Assembly (NCBI GenBank): GCA_029204225.1
Contig: CM055092.1
Location: forward strand, 20,316,036 to 20,380,035
DNA from: Diphasiastrum complanatum
Taxonomy: Eukaryota; Streptophyta; Lycopodiopsida; Lycopodiales; Lycopodiaceae
DNA length: 64,000 nucleotides
Direction: 5' to 3'
The notes under the pieces were generated by a model that was not told the DNA's origin, did no database searches, and saw only the letters and a program-made list of their open reading frames with translations. Below are positions 9,535 through 20,581 of this stretch, piece after piece (position 1 is the stretch's first letter; every line of letters starts with the position of its first letter). A program made the position numbers and the translations under genes.

Positions 9535-12448
9535 ATGGCATCTATAAATGCATATCTTTTGGATACTAATGAAAGGCTCAACAAAACTAACTATTCCATA
9601 TGGAAAGTTAAAATGGAATCCATCATGATCATGCAAGATCTGATGGAAATTGTAAATGGTAAGGAGGGTGAACCTATTCATCCTCAAGAAAAAGCCAAAT
9701 ACATCAAGAGGTGCAATGTTGCACTACATTGCATAAAAATGAATGTTGCAAATGAACTCTTAAGAGAGGTAGGAGATTGCACTTCAGCTCAAGATGCTTG
9801 GGAGACTTTGCTTATGGCACAAAAGACTTGGACATGTCAACTCGGGTTCCATGGAGGCTATGATCAAGGAGGAGTATGCTTTAGGCCTACCAAGGTCTAT
9901 TGGGAAGGAAGACAAGGTTTGTGAAGCTTGTGCCTTATCCAAGGCACATAAGAAGGTGTTTCCTAACTCCATCACAAAGTAATCTCATCCTCTTGAACTC
10001 ATACACTCGGATGTGCACATTGCTAGCACCAAATCTAATGGAGGTTCATCCATGTTTTTAACCTTCATTGATGACTACTCAAGATATTGTTGGGTGTTCT
10101 TACTTTCCTTCAAGTCTCAAGTATTTGATACTTTTGTAAACTTCAAGTTGTTTGTGGAAAAGCATCATAATCATAGCATCAAGATTCTTAGAAGTGACAA
10201 TGGTGGAGAATTCATCTCCAATGAGTTCAAGGCCTTTTGTGAGGAGGAAGGGATCAAGAAAGAGACTTCTTGTCCTTACACTCCTCAACAAAATGGAGTT
10301 GCTGAAAGAAGGAATAGAACATTATGTGAATGTTCTAAGGCTTTAAGATTAGATGCTTGTTTGCCCAAATCCTTTTGGGGTGAGTCTCTTGTATGTGCAA
10401 ACTACGTGATGAATAGGGTGTCTTGCAAAGCAATTGAAGGCAAAACTCCTTATGAGATGTTGTATGGAAAGAAACCCAATCTTAATCACTTGAAAGTTTT
10501 TGGGTGTATATGTTATGTGCATGTGCCATTGGAAACAAGAACCAAGGAGGATCCATCTTCCACAAGAGGGATCATGCTTGGATATGCAAGCTCAAGCAAG
10601 GGCTACAAAGTCTATCTCCCATTCTTGAACAAATTTGTTGTCTCAAGGGATGTCATCTTTGATGAAAATCATATGCATATGCTTGAAGAAGGCTCAAGTG
10701 CTCCAACAATCAAGAAGAAGATGGCCGAGGAGCAAGATCTTGGTTTTGAGGAGGAGCTCATGGAGGAGCAAGCACCAAACCCACCTATCACACCAAGGAG
10801 ATATTCAAGGGCAAAAGTGGAGCCATCAAGGCTCACATATCAAGGCAAAGGACAGCAAGTTGAGGGTATCTCATCCACTTATTATGATTTATCTAGTTTT
10901 GAAGAACCATCTAATGTTGAAGATGCATTGAACTCCAAAGAATGGTATAAAGCTATGTTGGATGAGTATGATGCCTTGATTGAGAATGAAACTTGGTTGC
11001 TTGTTGAGAGACCTCAAAGGAATGTAATAGGATGCAAGTGGGTCTTCAAGCTTAAGTTGAATGCAAATGGTAGTGTTAACAAACATAAAGCAAGATTAGT
11101 TGCAAAAGGTTATGCTCAAGAGAGAGGGATAGACTATGAGGAAACTTTTGCACCCGTGGCCAAGATGGTCACAATAAGGCTAATCATTACACTTGCATCA
11201 CATTTTGGATGGATTCTATGTCAAATGGATGTCTCTAATGCTTTCTTGAATGGTTTTTGGAAAGAGGATATCTATATGGAGCAGCCACAAAGGTTCATCA
11301 AGCATGGAATGGAGAACAAAGTATGCCATCTCCAAAGAAGCATCTATGGCTTGAAGCAAGCCTCGAGATCTTGGAATTCAAGACTACATTGCTATCTTAT
11401 TTCAGTTTCTTTTGTTCAAAGTGAATATGATCCTACTCTTTACATTAAGTTTGATGATGTTGGTATTGTAGTTTTACTCATTTATGTAGATGACATCATC
11501 ATTAGTGGAAATAGTGTTGATGGTATTGAAAAAATCAAGATAGATCTATCCTTAGAGTTCAAGATGGTAGATCTAGGGTGTCTTCACTTCATCTTAGGCA
11601 TAGAAGTACTTAGAGGGTTTGATTTTATCTTTATAAGTCAAGTAAACTATGCTCAAAGTCTTTTGAAGAAGTTTAAGATGGAAGTATGCAAAAGTGTTGA
11701 CACACCAATGGAGCAAGATGTAAAAGTGCCAAATGAAGATGATGAAAGATCCTTCATGGACATCACTTTGTTTAGGCAACTTATAGGTTCCTTAATGTGG
11801 ATCACTATAACTAGACCAGATCTTAGCTTTAGTGTATGTAGGTTGAGCCAATCCATGCAAAAGCCATTGAATATCCATTGGAAAAAGGCTAAGAGGATTC
11901 TAAGATACATCTCGGGTACATTGGATTTTGGGATTCTATATAGAGGAGATGTGATTAACCTTCATGCATTTAGTGATTCAAATTTTGCAGGGGAAAGAGG
12001 GATAGGAAATCAACAAGTTCCTATTCAACTTTCATAGGAGAAGGTGTGGTTTCATGGCTTTCAAAAAAAGCAAGAAACTATATCTCTATCTTCAACCGAG
12101 GCCGAGTACAAAGCTTTGACAACCACTACAAAGGAGGTACTTTGGATCAAGAGATTATTGGTGGAACTAAAGATCATGGATTCAGAGGAGGCACCAATCA
12201 TCTACAATGACAATATATCAGCCCAACACCTTGCATATAACCCAATCTTCCATGCAAGATCTAAGCACATTGAGATATGCCATCACTTTGTTAGAGAAAT
12301 GGTGCAAGCCAAGGAGATTACTTTGGAGCATGTTCCAAGAAATGAATGTGTAGCTGATCTACTTACTAAACCACTTCAAAAGACACCTTTTATGAAGTTC
12401 AGATCATCACTTGGAGTGATTAGTAAAGCAATGATTGAACCAAGCTAG
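9535..12448 (+). pseudogene. Copia gag-pol polyprotein of E2, deleted and frameshifted
   Basis: The ATG at 9535 opens the gag N-terminus (about 90 codons, through DAWETL). At about 9809 it is joined to the gag-pre-integrase zinc region (HKRLGHVN), so late gag, zinc knuckle and protease are gone and the frame shifts. A TAA at 9980-9982 stops the next frame. From 10013 integrase (SDNGGEF, NGVAERRN), RT (YVDD near 11490) and RNase H follow. A one-base loss near 11995 moves the reading to 12044-12448, which carries LSSTEAEY and LTKPL; an extra A in a run near 12065 accompanies it. E3 is the intact comparison. Without protease and a nucleocapsid it is non-autonomous. Confidence 0.88.
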
Positions 12449-12462
12449 ATAGTGAGGAGGAG

Positions 12463-13144
12463 TGTTAAAAATTCACAATTCTAGCTTGACTAGTTTTGGT
12501 CATATGACTTGTAAATAGTTAGATGGTCATGATGTGGCTTGTCACATGTGGCAAATAGCATAGGATTCCATTCATAAGGATGTTCTCAAGTAGACCTAAG
12601 TGTTAGAACCTTTGGAATGAGTCCAAATTATGCTTAGATACAAGGGAGAAAAAATAGGAGCTATTTTTGGTAGTTTTTGCATTGTTGGAGGATCTCCAAG
12701 ATTCCAACCCTAACTTGGTAGGGATGAAAGATCCACCAAAATTAGCATTAGGGATAGGTTTAGGGCTACTCATACCTGCCCAAAACCGTGATGGATCATG
12801 TATATATAGGTGATGATATCTCACCAAAATCAATCAAGCAATTTCATGTTTTTTCTCTCATAATGGTGCAATTGCTCTCTATGTTCATAATTGTTTGAGT
12901 ACTTGTGATTACTAATGATTATAGGATTGAATGTAGGTCTGGTGTACAGTACTAAGACTGTGGGAGGCCGTACTTTCACACGTGTGAAGCCTTCTTCAAG
13001 GATTTGGGCCATTTAGTGAGGTTTAAGCATAGATTTTTGATGGATTTTGATGGTTCAACTTGTGCTAATCTTATGAAGTCATAATCTATTGTTTCCCTCA
13101 TCATTTCAAGTGTTTTAGGATCCTTATTTGCTGTAATTTTTACA
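12463..13144 (+). repeat. LTR, family B (3' LTR of E2)
   Basis: A complete 682-bp LTR, TGTTAAAAATTC...GTAATTTTTACA, preceded by the polypurine tract GAGGAGGAG. The palindrome TTCACACGTGTGAA is at 12975-12988. It ends cleanly at foreign sequence at 13145. Unlike the 5' LTR it has the native family-B 3' end, so the two LTRs of E2 do not match. Confidence 0.9.
12801..12810 (+). promoter_or_regulatory. TATA-like promoter element in E2 3' LTR
   Basis: TATATATAGG stands about 340 bp into the LTR and is present in every family-B copy (also on the minus strand in E1). Its position suits an LTR promoter with transcription starting about 30 bp downstream, but the start is inferred. Confidence 0.5.
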
Positions 13145-13164
13145 TCCCTGATGCAATTCAGATA
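13145..13164 (-). repeat. 20-bp flank copy, inverted relative to 20582-20601
   Basis: Directly after the E2 3' LTR, these 20 bases are the exact reverse complement of the 20 bases directly after the E3 3' LTR. On the minus strand they extend an open reading ending YLNCIRD, which resumes after the E3 LTR. Confidence 0.9.
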
Positions 13165-14200
13165 TGGCAAATTGACTTGACTTACCCGGAATAGGCAGTT
13201 GAAGTATATCTCTTCGATGACAAACCTGATACACTGCTCCACAACTAAATTTGACTTGATCAAAAATGACTTACCAACTGCAAAACCACAAAATCATCAC
13301 ACTTACTACTCTCCAAGAGTCTCCAAAGAGTGATTACTGACCCATTCTTCATCCTCTGCATGTTCCACACACAGCTTGTCCAATGCAAGTCCGCTATCTT
13401 GTCCAATGGCTTCCAACTGGCACCACCTTGCATTTCCATCACTCGTGACTGCCAATATGTGTGTACCTCCAAGCTAGCCCATATTTCCCTCCAAATGAGA
13501 AATTTCCAAGCTACAGATGCGTGTGTCAATGCAGCTATCACCTGACTCGACAATGCCACTATCGATCATACCTATGAGAGCATTCCCCCAAAATGCCACC
13601 TGACATTGGTCGGTTCTAACCTCAATAGTTGAACCTGATCACAAAAACTTTTCACTTGTAATCGGCATACCATGCCTACCTCTCACCTGTGATTGCTTGC
13701 CCTCTCAAAATTGTCACCAATGATGAGTAGTCACGCCGCCAAACTACACTTCCACCGCCAAAACTAGCTTTCTCCACGCAATTCCACTTCCATTCGCTCC
13801 CATACCACATTTACCACTTCCAAACACCCTGTTACCTTGTCAGGAGTAAGTAATAATGATTCAAAAGTGATTATGCCTCAATGTACCGCCCTGTAGCAGG
13901 TTTCACTAGCCAAAAATTTCTCCAAGTTTGGCCCTACGGTACCCAAATAGCGAATGTAGCCCATCACTAGGTCACCTGCACTCCGCTCGATAAAATGGTG
14001 ACAAAAACACCCTGAAATGCATTTTTCCCTACTCTGTGATGTCGCTCTATCCGCTGGCTCTGTCCGATGGCCAAAGAAGGTGCCTTCTGGCCAAAGATAG
14101 GCCTCTCCAAAGATTGCCCTTGCAAAATTGAACTGGAACTTCATTTAGAAGTTTCTTAATGAAGAAATGGGATTTCTGCCCTTCGGGTCCCTTCAGGCCC
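13165..14200 (-). other. Foreign sequence interrupted by the E2/E3 complex, left part
   Basis: Less AT-rich than the retroelements. Minus-strand open frames at 13145-13263, 13260-13559 and 13878-14144 have no domain that I recognise. The frame reading toward the E2 LTR (through SQVNLPYLNCIRD) continues in phase at 20582-20815 on the plus strand, so 13145-13263 and 20582-20815 were once contiguous. Whether the frame is a real gene or an older repeat is unknown. Confidence 0.45.
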
Positions 14201-14434
14201 TTTCTTTTGAAGATTTTTAGTGAAGTTGCATGGCCAAATGCACTTCATACCCTTCGTACCCTTTCAACCAGCATCTAATGGTCCATGACAAATCCACAGT
14301 CTTAAAGCACTCCCAGAGAAATCGATTACGACCGTTGATCTATGGCATGGTTGATCTGACGTTCCAAATGCCTCCTGCACCTTGATTCGCTACCCTACAG
14401 ACACAATCCGCTTCAAGACGCTAGGCGCCTCTCC

Positions 14435-16464
14435 TTGCTGGCTGCGCGCGAGCTGCTGTCTGAGCTCCTCTTCTCTCTCATTTACCAAAAGTTGAACAAC
14501 TATGGCAAAAGGGTTTTGGGCCGCACTTACAGTTTGATTACGCTAGATCTATTCAATTTAACTGATTGTAGTTTGAAACATTTACATATTATAGCTATCA
14601 ACAATGGCAATGTTTCATTTGCATGTTGCACTTCCTATGGAATGTACTCTAATTATTAAGAAAAAGTTGAAAGCTATAGAGAATGTTGCTGAATTGTTAG
14701 AGAAATGAGAATAAATAATCATAAGAATATAGATTTATTGGTGGATGGATCAATTTATTCTAGAGATCCAACTACCAATTTGTGTCTAGATTTCAAGTCC
14801 GTAACTTATTTTCTCATATTTGTATGCGAAAGAAATAGCAGATTACTTGGATATTGTCAAAGGTTGCGCAATATTGGAATGCATAGTGTATCTTGTCTTA
14901 ATCAGCAATTATAGTTTGCTAATCAACAATTACAATGTGCAAATCAACAATTGTTTCATTATGTGCAGCAGTGTTGAAAACAATGCACTCAAGCCTATTA
15001 TATCAAAGTTGAATACTGTAGTCACTAGTCTTCGAGGTTCAAACGAAGATATATTAGAATCCATGGAGAAGTTGCGATCTGATAGTTTAAAATCTGTTGT
15101 TGATATACAAGTTTTAAAAAAGACAATGATGAAAAGGAAAAGAAAGAGAGTACCGATGAAGAATATTAATGACTTATCCACACATAGTGGCAATCAAAAA
15201 AAAAGATTCGAGCATTTAAGTATGTTTTCTTATAAACTATTTATTTGATTTGTATTTGTCATTTAAGTTTGATTTGCAATTGAAAACATGCATTATCAAT
15301 TTGTTAAACATAATTTGAGTTTTATATGTTTGTTGCAGATCATGTTTGGTGGCAAAGAACTATTCAATAGATCATTCATGCATTGGAGAATCTCTAAGTC
15401 ATGTTTTACCGAGAAAGTCAGCAAAGGCAATGATGAAAATGTTTGGTTTAAAAAAATAAAATAAAAAATTGTAGAGATTGTTTTGAATAAGGTTCAAACT
15501 TACTTGGATGCAAATGTGATACAATGTGCATGTGATAATTCTGGAATCAGCAAAAATGCTTATTTTACTTTTTTTAGAATAGTTAAAGAAGCCTTTTCTC
15601 AAGTGATAGTAAAACAAACTTATCTTCCTCGTCCATATTGGGTAAGAGTAGCAAGAAATTATTATAATGACAGAATGTTCAAAGTAGTTGGCCAACCATT
15701 TCATATAACTAATTATACAAATCAGAATGTGGTGAGCTCAATTACAAAGATTGCAATAATATTTTTCTTGATATTGAAAATGTTCTAAAATACATTATTC
15801 GATTGTATAAACTAGACGAACATCAAGTAAATGGAAATATTTTTATTGTAATGAAATTAGATGAATATGAAATCATCAAAGGTCAAAAATTGGAATGGGT
15901 GAGTGTCACTTTGACGAACAAAATTTTAAATACCGATGATCAAATATTTAGTGTTCAATCGAAAAATCACATATGGTGGTTGGCTACATTCTAGGTATAT
16001 TTTGGTGTTATCAGAAGATATGAGGACTTTGCAAGATCATTGCACCACATTTGTAAAATCTATACGAGATTATTGGGGAGAAGATCACGTTACACATTAC
16101 ATGATACTGATCTATTTCATTATATGGTATCTCATTCATGATTATATTTATTTCTACTGATGTTACCAATTTTAACGAATTTCAACTCTTGTTTGTAGCA
16201 AAAAAAATTTCATCATGCAACTTATTTTGCAAAGGAATATGTGAGCTTAAGTATCAAGGCATGGAAAAATCACATTGGCAAGCAAGAGGCACATCTCATA
16301 GAGCTACAAATCATGGTGGACATAATTCAAAAAATAAATATTTAGTACAACTATTCGAGTGGTTTTACAAAGGAGCACAATTTAAATATCAAGCTAAAAA
16401 CTCGCCAAACATTATGATCTTTAAAAAAGCATTCAAATTCATCACAAAAGAGAGATCCTCTTGA
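14435..16464 (+). pseudogene. Unrecognised intron-bearing gene or TE gene, decayed
   Basis: Linked plus-strand readings form a plausible multi-exon gene. One exon runs from about 14820 to 15221 (acidic then Lys/Arg-rich, KRKRKRVPMKN) and stops at a donor-like GTATGT. After an acceptor at about 15339 (TTGTTGCAG), a long reading with one stop near 15460 includes YLDANVIQCACDN, RPYWVRVARNYYNDRMF and, after frame changes, KLDEYEIIKGQKLEWVSV. A reading with FVKSIRDYWGEDH (about 16040-16100) is followed by an acceptor TTTGTAG near 16200 and KKFHHATYFAKEYVSLSIK. I do not recognise the family; the layout suggests a transposon-encoded protein. Stops and frameshifts indicate decay. Confidence 0.4.
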
Positions 16465-16678
16465 TACAATGGAAAACATGTATATATATGTATAATATAT
16501 TTTAATTTCAATTTTCATCATCTCCAAGTTTGAGATGCATAGTATTGTCATGAAGGAACAATCTCCTTTCATTTTGATTTAAAAACTGTATATATATTTT
16601 TTTGCTCATGTCTATATATCCCGAATAAAAAGCCATTGAAGATGATCTTTTTGTGGTATCTTCAGGGACAAATCAAAG

Positions 16679-19600
16679 GTGAAGTGCTACTATTGTAGCA
16701 AGATGGGGCATTATGCCTCGGAATGCTTCAAGAGGAAGCAAGATCAAAGCCAAGCCAACATGAGCAAAGAGGAGGAGGAGAGTTCACATGAGGACTCTCT
16801 CATGATGTCCATATTTTCTTCAACAAGCTTCAAAGGAGAAGATCCTTGGTGGATTGACTCGGGTGCTAGTTCACACATGACTAGTAAAAGGGAGTTTTTC
16901 TCTTCTCTCTTATCTTATGATGGACCTATAAAGTCTATCTATACATCAAATGATGAAGCTTGTAAGATTGAAGGAGTTGGTATCATTCCCCTTTGCTTAG
17001 GATCTTCCAAAAAGATCAACATAGAAGGTGTTTTGTACATTCCTACAATAACAAAGAATCTACTAAGTGTTGGCCAAATGGTAGCCAATGGTTTCAATGT
17101 TGATTTTGCTTCAAATGAATGTTTCATCAAGAAGAAGGGTAAGATAGTGGCTAAGGGCACTAGACTTGGCAAACTTTATAAGTTGGATGCATTTGTGGAT
17201 ACTAATGTTTTCATGTTGGCCGAGAAGAGCAAGATATCTACCTTTACTTTATGGCACAAAAGACTTGGACATGTCAACTCGGGTTCCATGGAGGCTATGA
17301 TCAAGGAGGAGTATGCTTTAGGCCTACCAAGGTCTATTGGGAAAGAAGACAAGGTTTGTGAAGCTTGTGCCTTATCCATGGCACATAAGAAGGTGTTTCC
17401 TAACTCCATCACAAAGTCATCTCATCCTCTTGAACTCATACACTCGGATGTGCACATTGCTAGCACCAAATCTAATGGAGGTTCATCCATGTTTTTAACC
17501 TTCATTGATGACTACTCAAGATATTGTTGGGTGTTCTTACTTTCCTTCAAGTCTCAAGTATTTGATACTTTTGTAAAGTTCAAGTTGTTTGTGGAAAAGC
17601 ATCATAATCATAGCATCAGGATTCTTAGAAGTGACAATGGTGGAGAATTCATCTCCAATGAGTTCAAGGCCTTTTGTGAGGAGGAAGGGATCAAGAAAGA
17701 GACTTCTTGTCCTTACACTCCTCAACAAAATGGAGTTGCTGAAAGAAGGAATAGAACATTATGTGAATGTTCTAAGGCTTTAAGATTAGATGCTTGTTTG
17801 CCCAAATCCTTTTGGGGTGAGTCTCTTGTATGTGCAAACTACTTGATGAATAGGGTGTCTTGCAAAGCAATTGAAGGCAAAACTCCTTATGAGATGTTGT
17901 ATGGAAAGAAACCCAATCTTAATCACTTGAAAGTTTTTGGGTGTATATGTTATGTGCATGTGCCATTGGAAACAAGAACCAAGGAGGATCCATCTTCCAC
18001 AAGAGGGATCATGCTTGGATATGCAAGCTCAAGCAAGGGCTACAAAGTCTATCTCCCATTCTTGAACAAATTTGTTGTCTCAAGGGATGTCATCTTTGAT
18101 GAAAATCATATGCATATGCTTGAAGAAGGCTCAAGTGCTCCAACAATCAAGAAGAAGATGGCCGAGGAGCAAGATCTTGGTTTTGAGGAGGAGCTCATGG
18201 AGGAGCAAGCACCAAACCCACCTATCACACCAAGGAGATATTCAAGGGCAAAAGTGGAGCCATCAAGGCTCACATATCAAGGCAAAGGACAGCAAGTTGA
18301 GGGTATCTCATCCACTTATTATGATTTATCTAGTTTTGAAGAACCATCTAATGTTGAAGATGCATTGAACTCCAAAGAATGGTATAAAGCTATGTTGGAT
18401 GAGTATGATGCCTTGATTGAGAATGAAACTTGGTTGCTTGTTGAGAGACCTCAAAGGAATGTAATAGGATGCAAGTGGGTCTTCAAGCTTAAGTTGAATG
18501 CAAATGGTAGTGTTAACAAACATAAAGCAAGATTAGTTGCAAAAGGTTATGCTCAAGAGAGAGGGATAGACTATGAGGAAACTTTTGCACCCGTGGCCAA
18601 GATGGTCACAATAAGGCTAATCATTACACTTGCATCACATTTTGGATGGATTCTATGTCAAATGGATGTCTCTAATGCTTTCTTGAATGGTTTTTTGGAA
18701 GAGGATATCTATATGGGGCAGCCACAAGGGTTCATCAAGCATGGAATGGAGAACAAAGTATGCCATCTCCAAAGAAGCATCTATGGCTTGAAGCAAGCCT
18801 CGAGATCTTGGAATTCAAAACTACATTGCTATCTTATTTCACTTTCTTTTGTTCAAAGTGAATATGATCCCACTCTTTACATTAAGTTTGATGATGTTGG
18901 TATTGTACTTTTACTCATTTATGTAGATGACATCATCATTAGTGGGAATAGTGTTGATGGTATTGAAAAAATCAAGATAGATCTATCCTTAGAGTTCAAG
19001 ATGGTAGATCTAGGGTGTCTTCACTTCATCTTAGGAATAGAAGTACTTAGAGGGTCTGATTTTATCTTTATAAGTCAAGTAAACTATGCTCAAAGTCTTT
19101 TGAAGAAGTTTAAGATGGAAGTATGCAAAAGTGTTGACACACCAATGGAGCAAGATGTAAAAGTGCCAAATGAAGATGATGAAAGATCCTTCATGGACAT
19201 CACTTTGTTTAGGCAACTTATAGGTTCCTTAATGTGGATCACTATAACTAGACCAGATCTAAGCTTTAGTGTATGTAGGTTGAGCCAATCCATGCAAAAG
19301 CCATTGAATATCCATTGGAAAAAGACTAAGAGGATTTTAAGATACATCTCGGGTACATTGGATTTTGGGATTCTATATAGAGGAGATGTGATTAACCTTC
19401 ATGCATTTAGTGATTCAGATTTTGCAGGGGACAAGAGGGATAGGAAATCAACAAGTGCCTATTCAACTTTCATAGGAGAAGGTGTGGTTTCATGGCTTTC
19501 AAAAAAGCATGAAACTATATCTCTATCTTCAACCGAGGCCGAGTACAAAGCTTTGACAACCACTACAAAGGAGGTACTTTGGATCAAGAGATTATTGGTG

Positions 19601-19885
19601 GAACTAAAGATCATGGATTCAGAGGAGACACCAATCATCTACAATGACAATATATCAGCCCAACACCTTGCATCTAACCCAATCTTCCATGCAAGATCTA
19701 AGCACATTGAGATATGCCATCACTTTGTGAGACAAATGGTGCAAGCCAAGGAGATTGCTTTGGAGCATGTTCCAAGCAATGAATGTGTAGCTGATCTACT
19801 TACTAAACCACTTCAAAAGACACCTTTTATGAAGTTCAGATCATCACTTGGAGTGATTAGTAAAGCAATGATTGAACCAAGCTAG
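16679..19885 (+). CDS. Copia gag-pol polyprotein, uninterrupted over 1068 codons (5'-truncated)
   Basis: The polyprotein supplies nucleocapsid, protease, integrase, reverse transcriptase and RNase H for replication in cytoplasmic particles and nuclear insertion. Visible in order: zinc knuckle CX2CX4HX4C (residues 3-16); aspartic protease DSG (Asp60); integrase HHCC (His193, His198, Cys227, Cys230); integrase catalytic Asp257, Asp319 (in SDNGGEF) and Glu355; RT from about residue 560 with Asp663 and YVDD (748-751); and RNase H with SDSDFAGD (about 911), STEAEY (about 951) and LTKPL near the end. This domain order (integrase before RT) is diagnostic of Ty1/copia. The first Met is simply the first in the surviving frame; true gag starts some 190 codons earlier and now lies inverted at 5536-6263. 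With no upstream LTR promoter, normal expression is unlikely. Confidence 0.93.
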   Translation: MKCYYCSKMGHYASECFKRKQDQSQANMSKEEEESSHEDSLMMSIFSSTSFKGEDPWWIDSGASSHMTSKREFFSSLLSYDGPIKSIYTSNDEACKIEGVGIIPLCLGSSKKINIEGVLYIPTITKNLLSVGQMVANGFNVDFASNECFIKKKGKIVAKGTRLGKLYKLDAFVDTNVFMLAEKSKISTFTLWHKRLGHVNSGSMEAMIKEEYALGLPRSIGKEDKVCEACALSMAHKKVFPNSITKSSHPLELIHSDVHIASTKSNGGSSMFLTFIDDYSRYCWVFLLSFKSQVFDTFVKFKLFVEKHHNHSIRILRSDNGGEFISNEFKAFCEEEGIKKETSCPYTPQQNGVAERRNRTLCECSKALRLDACLPKSFWGESLVCANYLMNRVSCKAIEGKTPYEMLYGKKPNLNHLKVFGCICYVHVPLETRTKEDPSSTRGIMLGYASSSKGYKVYLPFLNKFVVSRDVIFDENHMHMLEEGSSAPTIKKKMAEEQDLGFEEELMEEQAPNPPITPRRYSRAKVEPSRLTYQGKGQQVEGISSTYYDLSSFEEPSNVEDALNSKEWYKAMLDEYDALIENETWLLVERPQRNVIGCKWVFKLKLNANGSVNKHKARLVAKGYAQERGIDYEETFAPVAKMVTIRLIITLASHFGWILCQMDVSNAFLNGFLEEDIYMGQPQGFIKHGMENKVCHLQRSIYGLKQASRSWNSKLHCYLISLSFVQSEYDPTLYIKFDDVGIVLLLIYVDDIIISGNSVDGIEKIKIDLSLEFKMVDLGCLHFILGIEVLRGSDFIFISQVNYAQSLLKKFKMEVCKSVDTPMEQDVKVPNEDDERSFMDITLFRQLIGSLMWITITRPDLSFSVCRLSQSMQKPLNIHWKKTKRILRYISGTLDFGILYRGDVINLHAFSDSDFAGDKRDRKSTSAYSTFIGEGVVSWLSKKHETISLSSTEAEYKALTTTTKEVLWIKRLLVELKIMDSEETPIIYNDNISAQHLASNPIFHARSKHIEICHHFVRQMVQAKEIALEHVPSNECVADLLTKPLQKTPFMKFRSSLGVISKAMIEPS

Positions 19886-19899
19886 ATAGTGAGGAGGAG

Positions 19900-20581
19900 T
19901 GTTAAAAATTCACAATTCTAGCTTGACTAGTTTTGGTCATATCACTTGTAAATAGTTAGATGGTCATGATGTGGCTTGTCACACGTGCCAAATAGCATAG
20001 GATTCCATTCATAAGGATATTCTCAAGTAGACCTAAGTGTTAGAACCTTTGGAATGAGTCCAAATTATGCTTAGATACAAGGGAGAAAAAATAGGAGCTA
20101 TTTTTGGTAATTTTTGCATTGTTGAGGGATCTCCAAGATTCCAACCCTAACTTGGTAGGGATGAAAGATCCACCAAAATTAGCATTAGGGATAGGTTTAG
20201 GGCTACTCATACCTGCCCAAAACCGTGATGGATCATGTATATATAGGTGATGATATCTCACCAAAATCAATCAAGCAATTCCATGTTTTTTTTCTCATAA
20301 TGGTGCAATTGCTCTCTATGTTCATAATTGTTTGAGTACTTGTGATTACTAATGATTATAGGATTGAATGTAGGTCTGGTGTACAGTACTCAGATTGTGG
20401 GAGGCCGTACTTTCACACGTGTGAAGCCTTCTTCAAGGATTTGGGCCATTTAGTGAGGTTCAAGCATAGATTTTTGATGGATTTTGATGGTTCAACTTGT
20501 GCTAATCTTATGAAATCATAATCTATTGTTTCCCTCATCATTTCAAGTGTTTTAGGATCCTTATTTGCTGTAATGTTTACA
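19900..20581 (+). repeat. LTR, family B (3' LTR of E3)
   Basis: A complete 682-bp LTR, TGTTAAAAATTC...GTAATGTTTACA, following the polypurine tract. TTCACACGTGTGAA lies at 20412-20425. It is very similar to the E2 3' LTR and the E1 LTR. Confidence 0.92.
20238..20247 (+). promoter_or_regulatory. TATA-like element in E3 3' LTR
   Basis: TATATATAGG at the same place as in the E2 LTR. In a 3' LTR it could drive readout into flanking DNA at 20582 onward; this is inferred. Confidence 0.45.

Larger units (their letters stand above)
7776..13144 (+). mobile_element. Family-B copia element E2 (internally deleted, chimeric 5' LTR)
   Basis: The order is truncated 5' LTR (7776-8337), a TRIM-like insert supplying the LTR end (8346-8723), PBS, leader (8736-9534), gag start, a deletion of most of gag and all of protease, integrase, RT, RNase H, polypurine tract (12452-12462) and 3' LTR. 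It is nearly identical to E3 in pol, so the two copies are close relatives. It cannot make a complete capsid or protease, so any mobility would need proteins in trans. Confidence 0.85.
16666..20581 (+). mobile_element. Family-B copia element E3, 3' part (gag zinc knuckle to 3' LTR)
   Basis: Homology to the family begins abruptly at about 16666, just before the gag zinc knuckle, with AT-rich foreign sequence upstream and no 5' LTR. From there pol is open to the stop at 19885, followed by the polypurine tract (19890-19899) and a complete 3' LTR. It complements E1, whose gag stops at the equivalent point. Confidence 0.85.

Noticed and set aside
10100-11910. Antisense and alternate-frame ORFs within E2 (and equivalents in E3)
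   Set aside because: They coincide with the integrase/RT coding sequence in other frames and show no domain of their own.
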